From: Saprospiraceae bacterium
Lineage (GTDB): Bacteria > Bacteroidota > Bacteroidia > Bacteroidales > JAIPBB01
Direction of reading: 5' to 3'
Assembly: GCA_021739805.1 (NCBI GenBank)
Contig: JAIPBB010000048.1
Coordinates: forward strand, 1 to 20,370
DNA: 20,370 nucleotides
The stretch's first letter is position 1; each line of letters begins with the position of its first letter. A model generated the notes under the pieces. The model had not been told where the DNA came from. It ran no database searches and worked only from the letters and a program-made list of their open reading frames with translations. Positions 14,111-20,370 of this stretch are shown here, in pieces. A program made the translations under genes and the position numbers.

Positions 14111-14167
14111 TTGATAATGGATAATGGACTTCGTCAATGGATAATGGACGATGGATAATGGATAATT
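14111..14167. repeat. Heptamer tract (GGATAAT)n at the HEPN-MNT/Rhs-tip junction
   Basis: Repeated ATGGATAATGGA units with 7-nt periodicity, with CTTCGTCA in the middle, match the junction of unit 3. Part of the tract is translated as the start of the tip ORF (MDNGRWIMDN). Confidence 0.8.
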
Positions 14168-15366
14168 CAATACAAAAAACCGGACGGCTTGTGTTTGATG
14201 ATACTAATGGTACTTTTGAATATCATTACGATCTGAAGGACCATCTTGGTTCCATTAGGGTGATAACTAATGCCAATTCGGATATTGTTGAGACTTATGA
14301 TTATGATGCCTTTGGCAATGTGATGGAAAGCACTGTAACGGTTAATAGTTCATATCAATATACCGGACAGGAATATGATGATGAGGTTGATCTGCATAAT
14401 TTCCGAGCCCGATTCTATGATAGTGATCTGATGCGATTCTATGCCGTGGATCCGGCAATGTCTGATGCTTCGCCATATCTTTTCTGTGGTAATAATCCGA
14501 TTTCGTATGTTGATCCAGATGGTGAATTTCCCATTATTGCGGCAATAATAATTGCTTACGCGGTTTATAATGGCGTCCAGACAGCAGAAGCTACTGGTAA
14601 TCCATGGGATTTTATGATTGGCTTCAATCAAACAGTCTGTTTTGTGGGGGGAACTGCAGTAATAACAGCAGCAACTTTGGGAACTTTAGCACCAACAACA
14701 GCCACTCTTTTTGAAGGATCAAAAATCTTTATGACAGCAGCATCGTCAGCCATATCAACAACGGTTAGTTCAGCAATATTCACCGGAGAACCAACTACAG
14801 GATTTGGGCAGTACAGTTATAACTGGAGTACTGGTAAGAAAAGTACAGCGAATCCATTTGATAAAGATAATTTTATAACAAATGCCTCTGAATTCATGAG
14901 CTGGGTAAGTTTATATGAATTTGCTCTTGAATGTGAATTTAGAATGACTACTACACCGGAATATCGGGAGGCATTAAGCGCATTTAAAACAAATCATCCA
15001 GGAAGTGACAGAGGATTTCTTGATGATTGGGGTGAAACTGAAATTACAAAGGAAGAATTAGATTCTTTTGGAAAACCGCTTATTTCTGCCGATACTTTTG
15101 AGGGGAAGATTATGTTACAAACCGATGTCAATCATCCGTATCAACATGGCTTATATTGGGGAGGACTCCATATTGATAAACTCACTGAAACCGGTCCATA
15201 TAGAGCACATATTGATACCAATAAATTATCTTTGGGGGGAATAGGTTTGGCTGCCCATTTAGCAGAATGTATAATAGTCCAACCAGGAATAGGACCTTGT
15301 ATCGCACCGGTAATTGAACCATTTTATTATTATAGAGATTCATTCAGGAATACGTGGAGGAAGTAA
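14137..15366 (+). CDS. Displaced Rhs C-terminal tip 4, unknown toxin domain
   Basis: The product has 409 residues. ATG 14137 lies in the heptamer tract. Rhs core follows: GRLVFDDTNGTFEYHYDLKD and HLGSIRV (about 15-42), DYDAFGNVMES, YTGQEYDDEVDLHNFRARFY and FYAVDPAMSD, ending SYVDPDGE at about 130. From the DAFG region on, this core differs from the other tips (NFRARFYDSDL rather than HYGARYYDPQL), so it comes from another Rhs lineage. The tip starts with a hydrophobic stretch (IIAAIIIAYAVYN, about 133-146) and a second at about 165-185, as often seen in pretoxin regions. It continues with a soluble C-terminal part (about 220-409) that I do not recognise. A lipoprotein gene starts 4 nt after its stop. 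Confidence 0.7.
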   Translation: MDNGRWIMDNSIQKTGRLVFDDTNGTFEYHYDLKDHLGSIRVITNANSDIVETYDYDAFGNVMESTVTVNSSYQYTGQEYDDEVDLHNFRARFYDSDLMRFYAVDPAMSDASPYLFCGNNPISYVDPDGEFPIIAAIIIAYAVYNGVQTAEATGNPWDFMIGFNQTVCFVGGTAVITAATLGTLAPTTATLFEGSKIFMTAASSAISTTVSSAIFTGEPTTGFGQYSYNWSTGKKSTANPFDKDNFITNASEFMSWVSLYEFALECEFRMTTTPEYREALSAFKTNHPGSDRGFLDDWGETEITKEELDSFGKPLISADTFEGKIMLQTDVNHPYQHGLYWGGLHIDKLTETGPYRAHIDTNKLSLGGIGLAAHLAECIIVQPGIGPCIAPVIEPFYYYRDSFRNTWRK

Positions 15367-15370
15367 AGAC

Positions 15371-15946
15371 ATGAAATGTCGAAAGTTCAAGAAATTAATC
15401 ATAATAATTATATTTTGCTTTATCTTATCAGGCATAATCGGATGTATGTATTTGCCCATTTATTATCGAATATTCAGATCCGATTTAATAACTGTAAATG
15501 ATAATTGGCAACTGGAAATTTATACTCTCTCGAAAGTAAGCTATTCAAAGTGTAGCGATGAGAAATTCGATGATCTTTATAGATTCGCATTCTATTTTCT
15601 ATCAGAAAATGCAGATTTAATGTCATCTGATGATAGTCTTTTTATCTCCAATATCATTATCCAAAACGAACAGAAAGAAGAGATAAAAAAATATCAGGGT
15701 AACTATAAAACAAAAAAATTACCAGGGCTAACATCTGGTGAACTTGGATTTCAAGAATACCCCTTAATAAAGATAGGTGATATTAATGACAAAGTAATGA
15801 TTCCGAAAGATGTAGATACTATTTATTTCTCTTTTACTGTAGAAATAAAAGATCGTAACGGAAATTATTTTAAGAAGGATTTTTATGTCCCATACAAGAG
15901 AAGTGATTATAAGAATTGGGAATTTCGGATAATAACGGGATATTGA
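15371..15946 (+). CDS. Lipoprotein, candidate immunity to tip 4
   Basis: ATG 15371 is preferred over the upstream ATG 15314, which lies inside the tip gene. It has GGAGGA about 12 nt before it and gives a clean type II signal: MKCRKFKK, a hydrophobic stretch, then LSGIIGC with the lipidated cysteine at about residue 25. The mature part (about 165 residues) is acidic and shows no known family. A lipoprotein directly behind an Rhs tip would be suited to neutralise a toxin arriving in the periplasm. The role is inferred from position. The gene converges with the minus-strand SBBP gene, with 15 bp between the stops and no obvious terminator. Confidence 0.55.
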   Translation: MKCRKFKKLIIIIIFCFILSGIIGCMYLPIYYRIFRSDLITVNDNWQLEIYTLSKVSYSKCSDEKFDDLYRFAFYFLSENADLMSSDDSLFISNIIIQNEQKEEIKKYQGNYKTKKLPGLTSGELGFQEYPLIKIGDINDKVMIPKDVDTIYFSFTVEIKDRNGNYFKKDFYVPYKRSDYKNWEFRIITGY

Positions 15947-15961
15947 TTTATTTTCGGGTAT

Positions 15962-18397
15962 CTATTTCATTATTATTAGCTTCTTATCATAAATTACTTG
16001 TTTAGTAGTTACTCTGCATAAATACGTACCTGTAGCTACAAACCTTCCCTGCTCATTTTTACCATCCCAGTATATTGTATTGTTTCCGGAAACGTTATTT
16101 TGCCGAAAGGTTTTAACTTTCTGTCCTTTGATATTGTATATTTCTACTGATTTGACGTAATTATCAGAAATATCAAACGATATTGTCAATCTACCGGAAG
16201 AAAGCGGGAAAGGATTAGGATAACATTTTACATGGTCAGTTTCTACAATTTCATTATTCTCAATCGCATTACCCGCGGATAGATCGGAATCAAGTACTGA
16301 GAGGAACCAGTCTGTCTCTCCTAAATAAGTAGAATATGCTCCTGGAGTTGTAGGCAAATCGGTTGAATATGTTTTTCCGAAAAGAATTATATTGTTATCT
16401 ATTAGTGTAGTAGAATAAACAAAATCGGATTCTGTGCCACCAAAATAAGTTCCTGTTAAAATTTGAGTAAAATCCGGATCTAATTTTATAATAATTCCCT
16501 GCCAATTCCTTTCAGGATCAAGCTCAGTCATAAAGGCATTGGGCGTTGCATAATTGGAGTTTTCCGTTGTACTTCCACAAACATAAACATTACCATCATT
16601 ACTAAGATTTACTCCATAAAAATAATCCATTCCCCAATCTCCAGAATAAGTGCAGGCAAGTAACTCTGTAAGATCGTCGCTAATTCTAAAGATAAAAGCT
16701 TCGGATATGGCTTCAAAATCGGGATCAAACACGCCTGGAGTGATCGGTAGGTCATTTGATCTTGTCACTCCGGCAACATAAATATAGCCTTCATCAGTTA
16801 ACTTAAAAGACGGATCAATATGGGCTTCTGTAAAACTTCCACCAAAGAGAGTGGAACAATATAATGTAGTAAGTTCGGGATCAATTTTACTAATAAAAAT
16901 ATCTTCCATGCCATTATAATCATTGCAATACGCTCCGGGAGTTGTAGGAAAATTAGAACCTGTTGAATATCCGAGGATATAAAGATTGCCATCATCGTCA
17001 AATTCGAGTTGGTTACCTTCATCATAAGCTCCACTTCCCAGATATGTAGAACTAAGAAGTGTTGATAACGTTGGATCAAATTTTGAAATAAAAGCATCTC
17101 CTGCATTGATAACAGTATTAAATGTTTCATCATAAGCTCCGGGGGTTGTGGGAAAATCAAAGCTGCGAGTGTGTCCTGTTATATAGATATTTCCATTGAT
17201 ATCACGTTCTATGTCCCTTGAATATTCTGAATTACATCCTCCCAGGTAAGTTGAATAACAGAGGGTAGTTAAATCGGGAGATAAACATGAGACATAAAGA
17301 TCATACATTGGAGGATAATATGTAGTACAATAGGCATTTTGTGTCACAGGGAAATCCTCTGAATCAGTGAAACCGAAAATATAAACATTACCAAAATTGC
17401 CAACGCAAATATCAATAGAAGCTTCACCACCGGTCCCGGAGATGTAAGAGGCAGCTAATATTTGAGATAGGTCAGAAGACATTTTGATAATTAAAGGTTC
17501 CAGTCCATTGATCATGGAATCCTGAAATGTTCCTTCCGGGAAAGGCAAATCTTCTGATGTGGATTGTCCGAAAACATAGATATCATTATTTGGAGCCAAG
17601 CACATGCTTCCTCTATATTCAGTACTGCTTCCACCAACATAAGTGGACGCGATAAGCGGATCGATGATCAGGTCATAGCTTTGATCATAACTGCCTAATT
17701 CGAAACAATATTGATCATCTTTGATAATGCGGTAATTGGCTTTAACATCAAATCTTTTACCATTAATGACCTGATAAGCCACGGGGTTGGTGAAGCGGAA
17801 TTCAGACTCAGGATACTTGATCCTGAGTTCTCTGTTTTCTGTAATATCTAATTCTCCCTGTTGCTTGACTGAAATGATAATATTATTGGGATCTCCACCG
17901 GGTTTCACAGTGAAAACTTTTTCGATATTTGATTTGTAAGCTTTCAATTCAAGGTCAATATTATAATATATGTTTTCATATTCCAGTGACTTGGCTGTTG
18001 AATTACCCGTAAACCATTTTTCAGGATCACTACCTCTGAAATAACTGACCTTTGTGGGGGATTCCTGTTTTATTTGAAAATTACCTATATTGGCAGTATC
18101 AAAAGATTCATAGAATGAGAATACGTTTTGGGAATCTCTCCAGGAATAACACAATTCAGAAGATCCCGTGATGAACATTTTTCCTGAATCAATATCTGCA
18201 TAAAAATCAACACTATCGGGATAAATGCCATTATTAATAATAAAGGGCAAAGAGAGATCATTCATAATATCAGGCCCATTATCCCTTTCACCGGTTAAAG
18301 GAGAGGATCCGGTACTGCAGGATATTAGAGCGAATATTGCCAATACTACCAGCAACAAAGATAATAAGCTCATTTTGAATAATTTTTGCTTTTTCAT
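15962..18397 (-). CDS. SBBP beta-propeller protein with a lipoprotein signal and T9SS sorting domain
   Basis: The product has 811 residues. The N-terminus is a signal with lipobox-like ALISC (Cys27). Residues about 40-255 resemble the conserved N-terminal region of SBBP proteins (YNIDLELKAYKSNIEKVF, PVAYQVINGKRF, SYDLIIDPL). From about 255 to 700 there are roughly seven SBBP propeller repeats, each with an S-T-Y-x-G-G-type start and an F-P-x-T-P-G-A-Y-type end. The last 87 residues (from CYPNPF at 725) are a type A Por/T9SS sorting and FlgD-Ig-like domain (VEIYNIKGQKV, WDGKNEQGRFVATGTY). It is a surface or secreted protein. Having both a lipobox and a T9SS domain is odd. The ATG overlaps the pilP stop (ATGA), so it is coupled to the pilus genes at the place where pilQ is expected. 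Confidence 0.85.
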   Translation of the reverse strand: MKKQKLFKMSLLSLLLVVLAIFALISCSTGSSPLTGERDNGPDIMNDLSLPFIINNGIYPDSVDFYADIDSGKMFITGSSELCYSWRDSQNVFSFYESFDTANIGNFQIKQESPTKVSYFRGSDPEKWFTGNSTAKSLEYENIYYNIDLELKAYKSNIEKVFTVKPGGDPNNIIISVKQQGELDITENRELRIKYPESEFRFTNPVAYQVINGKRFDVKANYRIIKDDQYCFELGSYDQSYDLIIDPLIASTYVGGSSTEYRGSMCLAPNNDIYVFGQSTSEDLPFPEGTFQDSMINGLEPLIIKMSSDLSQILAASYISGTGGEASIDICVGNFGNVYIFGFTDSEDFPVTQNAYCTTYYPPMYDLYVSCLSPDLTTLCYSTYLGGCNSEYSRDIERDINGNIYITGHTRSFDFPTTPGAYDETFNTVINAGDAFISKFDPTLSTLLSSTYLGSGAYDEGNQLEFDDDGNLYILGYSTGSNFPTTPGAYCNDYNGMEDIFISKIDPELTTLYCSTLFGGSFTEAHIDPSFKLTDEGYIYVAGVTRSNDLPITPGVFDPDFEAISEAFIFRISDDLTELLACTYSGDWGMDYFYGVNLSNDGNVYVCGSTTENSNYATPNAFMTELDPERNWQGIIIKLDPDFTQILTGTYFGGTESDFVYSTTLIDNNIILFGKTYSTDLPTTPGAYSTYLGETDWFLSVLDSDLSAGNAIENNEIVETDHVKCYPNPFPLSSGRLTISFDISDNYVKSVEIYNIKGQKVKTFRQNNVSGNNTIYWDGKNEQGRFVATGTYLCRVTTKQVIYDKKLIIMK

Positions 18398-18864
18398 TCT
18401 ACTTCCTTGAGATTTAAATTGTTCTGTACAAAAAGGGTGTCAAGTATATTATGAAATTGAAGAATTATAAAGTTTTGTGTTACTTCGCAAATAGTCAGAT
18501 AAGAAAGAGTATCTCCTTTTTGGACAAAATAAAGATTGTCCTGATATTTGAGGATTGCAGTTTTTCCTACTATCCCCTGTAAGTCTATAATTAGCGCTTT
18601 TTCTTTACTTTCACTCCTTTTTTCCTTTACTGGTTGAGGTTTGGGTATTTCCTTTAATGCAAACGGGTCTGAAAAGTTTCCATTGAAATCTATAAAACTA
18701 GCTTCTTTCTCTTTTATAGCAGTCGTTTTGGGGATATCCCTATCCAGAGAAGCAGTTTTTGCTAATGTCTTATTAACGTTAAAGAAAAGATTACCATAAA
18801 CGACTATGATTATGAAGAAGAGAATAATCATTAAAAATTTTCGAGGAATGGGAGTATTTTTCAT
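18394..18864 (-). CDS. pilP: PilP/GspC-like type IV pilus assembly protein
   Basis: The product has 156 residues. It has an N-terminal transmembrane segment (about 10-28), a charged low-complexity linker, and NFSDPFALKEIPKPQ at about 63. A C-terminal beta domain shows LIIDLQGIVGKTAILKYQ and YFVQKGDTLSYLTICEV, the pattern of PilP/GspC homology regions that link the inner-membrane complex to the secretin. The gene order pilN-pilO-this gene supports pilP. The start overlaps the pilO stop by 1 nt, and the stop overlaps the next ATG by 4 nt. The sequence is divergent, so the name rests partly on context. Confidence 0.65.
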   Translation of the reverse strand: MKNTPIPRKFLMIILFFIIIVVYGNLFFNVNKTLAKTASLDRDIPKTTAIKEKEASFIDFNGNFSDPFALKEIPKPQPVKEKRSESKEKALIIDLQGIVGKTAILKYQDNLYFVQKGDTLSYLTICEVTQNFIILQFHNILDTLFVQNNLNLKEVE

Positions 18865-19391
18865 TAGTGATCTCTCGCTAAAATGATCGTTATGTCCAGG
18901 GAACTAATAATTGTGTCATCCGCTTTATTCAGAATAAGATTTGTCAGTTGGATGGGATTTTCTTTCATTTCCAGTTGTTTCAGGAAGTTTCCTATATGAT
19001 GAAATGAACCTTCAAAATCAATTGCAATAGAGAGTTGATCAAAATCTTCAATCTTTGAACTTGATCCGGTTCGTAATTCGAGAATAGTTATGTCATTTTG
19101 CTTTGCAATATCATTGAGCAGCTTAAGAGCATCAGAAAGACCAGATAGAATAATGTGCTGAGAAATACTGTTAGAATCGTCTTCTAACTGTTTTTTTTCT
19201 CTTTTAAGCTTTACCAGTTCCTGCTGCCAGTTTGTACTTAATTGGATTTGAGCTTTCAAGACCGATATCTGATCATTTTGAGCAGACCAGTTAGAATAAG
19301 CAGGGAGAATTACCTCTATGATCAAGAAGATAAACAGCAAAAAAAGACTAATTGAGAATAAACGCCATATAAGGAACCCTGATAATTTCAT
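18864..19391 (-). CDS. pilO: PilO-like type IV pilus alignment-complex protein
   Basis: The product has 175 residues. It has one transmembrane segment (about 9-31), a coiled coil (about 36-80, QNDQISVLKAQIQLSTNWQQ, LVKLKREKKQLEDD), and a ferredoxin-like periplasmic domain (about 85-175, LNDIAKQNDITILELRTG, LSIAIDFEGSFHHIGNFLKQ), as in PilO/GspM proteins. PilO forms the inner-membrane alignment complex with PilN and PilP. Its ATG overlaps the stop of the broken pilN (ATGA). Loss of pilN probably makes the complex non-functional, unless another copy exists. Confidence 0.75.
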   Translation of the reverse strand: MKLSGFLIWRLFSISLFLLFIFLIIEVILPAYSNWSAQNDQISVLKAQIQLSTNWQQELVKLKREKKQLEDDSNSISQHIILSGLSDALKLLNDIAKQNDITILELRTGSSSKIEDFDQLSIAIDFEGSFHHIGNFLKQLEMKENPIQLTNLILNKADDTIISSLDITIILARDH

Positions 19392-19538
19392 TGTACAGTA
19401 ACCTTGATTTCAAAATTGTGACTTAAGTCTTCATTGCTGGGAACGCTTTCTTCCCTGGTTTCAATATAAGCATCACGTCATAAATATCTGTAACTTTTAA
19501 CTTGTACTTTTAAATTCTATCTGCGTTGTTCATCGCTT

Positions 19539-19947
19539 TGAATAATCTGATAAGATAGAACCATTAATCCGCAGTTTTAGAACCACCCCTCCGAAAAATA
19601 GAGCCACTGAATCCGATTTTCAGAGCCACCTTGCCAAATAGCTCCTGCCTCTGAAATTGATTTATGATGTTCAATGTTGTAAATAGGCTTGTGGAGGTCT
19701 AATCAATGATATGGAATAGCTCTCTTTGCAGTGGTTGCTGCTTCGTTCCGACTACGTCTCCACTCCGCAGCAACCACTGCAATAATTGTCTCTTTCTTCA
19801 CAATATTCTTCTTTTTTGAAGTGTAACTATACATAATACAATACTTAACCTATTATTGGTTCTCAAAATTGGATTAGGTGGCTCTATTTTTCGGAGGAGT
19901 GGCTCTCATCAAGCGGAATGGGTGGCTCAATGGCTCCAGAATATCCA
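19539..19947. mobile_element. IS21-like non-autonomous element, copy B, nested in the outer MITE
   Basis: Its ends match copy A (12113-12657) in inverted orientation: TGAATAATCTGATAAGATAGAACC at the left, and the GAGCCACCCATTCCGCTTGATG-type end, reverse-complemented, at the right. CGCTT flanks both sides (19534-19538 and 19948-19952), a 5-bp target duplication. The 409-bp element has a different interior from copy A, including a 16-bp perfect inverted repeat, and no transposase. Confidence 0.75.
19726..19782. repeat. 16-bp perfect hairpin inside IS21-like copy B
   Basis: TTGCAGTGGTTGCTGC (19726-19741) and its exact complement (19767-19782) are separated by 25 bp. It is more GC-rich than its surroundings and absent from copy A, so it may be a further small insertion or a captured terminator-like structure. 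Confidence 0.65.
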
Positions 19948-20173
19948 CGCTTTAATATCAAAGGATATTGAAGCTCTTCTCGCCTTGATATAATTCAAAA
20001 TTACTGCGTTAAATTGTCACACATATTTATGACGCAATGCTTAGCTTAAGACAACACCCTGAAAGTAATTCTCCCTTTCCAGGCTGGCAAGTAGCATGGT
20101 GACGGGAGCTTTATCATCAGCACTGCCGGTGATGGTTATTATGGAGCCGTCATTTTTGGATAGGATCAATCCA

Positions 20174-20203
20174 GGCTTATTGAGCTATCATGTCCGATAA
20201 GCC
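20174..20203 (+). terminator. Weak hairpin followed by a T-run
   Basis: GGCTTAT (20174-20180) pairs with ATAAGCC (20197-20203) around a 16-nt loop, followed by CTATTGATTTTTTATAA. It is terminator-like on the plus strand, but the loop is long and the T-run is 7 nt away. It lies at the 5' limit of the pilN remnant, close to the intron. Confidence 0.3.
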
Positions 20204-20240
20204 CTATTGATTTTTTATAAGAAAAGAAGATTATCAACCA

Positions 20241-20370
20241 GTAGAGTAGAGACAGGCTTCAGTTGAGCTTCCCCCTGTCCCCCTCATCAAACCGTGCATG
20301 CGGTTTTCCCGCACACGGCTTTCCGACAAAGTTCGTTCCAAACGTTCACAGTTTCATCAGACGAACCTGC
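20241..20370 (-). ncRNA. Group II intron, 3' end with domains V and VI, runs in from the right edge
   Basis: On the minus strand, domain V is at about 20321-20288: AAGCCGTGTGCGG, the loop GAAAA, then CCGCATGCACGGTTT. It shows the AGC catalytic triad near its base and a two-nucleotide bulge. Domain VI follows (GACAGG...CCTGTC stem, 20275-20251), and the intron ends in CTCTAC at 20241. The 3' exon then reads TGGTTGATAATC. The reverse transcriptase, if present, lies outside the window. Confidence 0.8.

Larger units (their letters stand above)
19469..20041. mobile_element. Outer MITE in pilN with TA target duplication
   Basis: The left end AGCATCACGTCATAAATATC (19469 onward) and the complement of the right end AGCATTGCGTCATAAATATG (20041 back) form imperfect terminal inverted repeats of about 26 bp. 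TA lies on both sides (19467-19468 and 20042-20043). Excision restores the pilN frame exactly. TA duplication is characteristic of IS630/Tc1-mariner-type transposition. Without the inner element the MITE would be only about 160 bp. It has no ORF. Confidence 0.75.
19388..20184 (-). pseudogene. pilN: pilN 3' part, split by a nested transposon insertion
   Basis: Two pieces remain on the minus strand. The upstream piece (20184-20044) encodes LNKPGLILSKNDGSIITITG, SADDKAPVTMLLASLERENY and FQGVVLS. The downstream piece (19466-19388) encodes YIETREESVPSN, then EDLSHNFEIKVTVQ and TGA, overlapping the pilO start. Removing 19469-20041 plus one TA restores one uninterrupted frame (VVLS-YIETREES), so the insertion broke an intact gene. 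The ITITGSA and ...FEIKVTV ends fit the PilN C-terminal domain. The N-terminal part is missing: the frame meets TAG at 20187-20185, and the group II intron lies just beyond. Confidence 0.7.

Noticed and set aside
881..15366. A single rhs gene broken by sequencing errors
   Set aside because: The same core segment occurs four times with distinct sequence, and complete unrelated genes with their own ribosome binding sites lie between core and tip.
16798..17160. 120-residue minus-strand ORF
   Set aside because: Alternative frame within the repetitive SBBP gene at 15962-18397.
20174..20203. Terminator that guided class C group II intron insertion
   Set aside because: Class C introns insert downstream of a terminator on their own strand. 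This hairpin lies in the 3' exon, and its T-run points the opposite way.

Overview
The window is AT-rich bacterial DNA. The following traits point to a Gram-negative member of the FCB group, with Candidatus Cloacimonadota as my best guess (inference, about 0.5): Bacteroidetes-style Rhs/YD-repeat proteins, a beta-propeller (SBBP) protein with a type IX secretion (Por) C-terminal sorting domain, a pilN-pilO-pilP type IV pilus cluster, AlbA_2-type ATP-binding regulators, and many 7-8 nt intergenic repeat tracts.

Layout. 1-134 (minus) looks like the 5' end of a group II intron, and 20241-20370 (minus) is the 3' end (domains V/VI) of another, so the window is bracketed by intron ends in the same orientation. 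135-880 is non-coding, with an exact-register octamer array, heptamer tracts and a double hairpin. 881-15946 (plus) is a decayed Rhs island of four tandem units. Each unit has the same order: (a) a broken Rhs core fragment that in three of four units stops at the same codon, in the context ...DGYHFGDGN-stop; (b) in three units a roughly 65-bp two-hairpin element overlapping that stop, and in the fourth only a possible degenerate trace; (c) a toxin-antitoxin or defence-type cassette; (d) a tract of 7-nt repeats; (e) a displaced Rhs C-terminal tip carrying its own toxin-like domain; (f) one or two small membrane or lipoprotein genes that are candidate immunity proteins. The cassettes are: unit 1, a broken dinD/BRO-N gene plus an AlbA/Schlafen-like regulator; unit 2, an AbiEi/AbiEii-like pair; unit 3, a second AlbA/Schlafen-like regulator; unit 4, a HEPN/MNT pair.

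15962-19391 (minus) holds pilO, pilP and, translationally coupled to pilP, an 811-residue SBBP/T9SS protein where pilQ would normally follow. Upstream, pilN is split by nested non-autonomous transposons: an outer element with 26-bp inverted repeats and a TA duplication, holding inside it an IS21-like miniature element with a CGCTT duplication. A second copy of the IS21-like element, inverted and with a GAAG duplication, lies at 12113-12657 between units 3 and 4.

The most unusual signal is the repeated insertion of different TA/defence modules at one position inside Rhs remnants. The junctions are marked by a conserved pair of hairpins with perfectly complementary 6-nt loops on the left and by heptanucleotide repeats on the right. 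In three of four units the displaced tip ORF opens within 4 nt of the cassette's stop codon. The Rhs core fragments are pseudogenes. The tips, immunity candidates and most cassette genes are intact ORFs.
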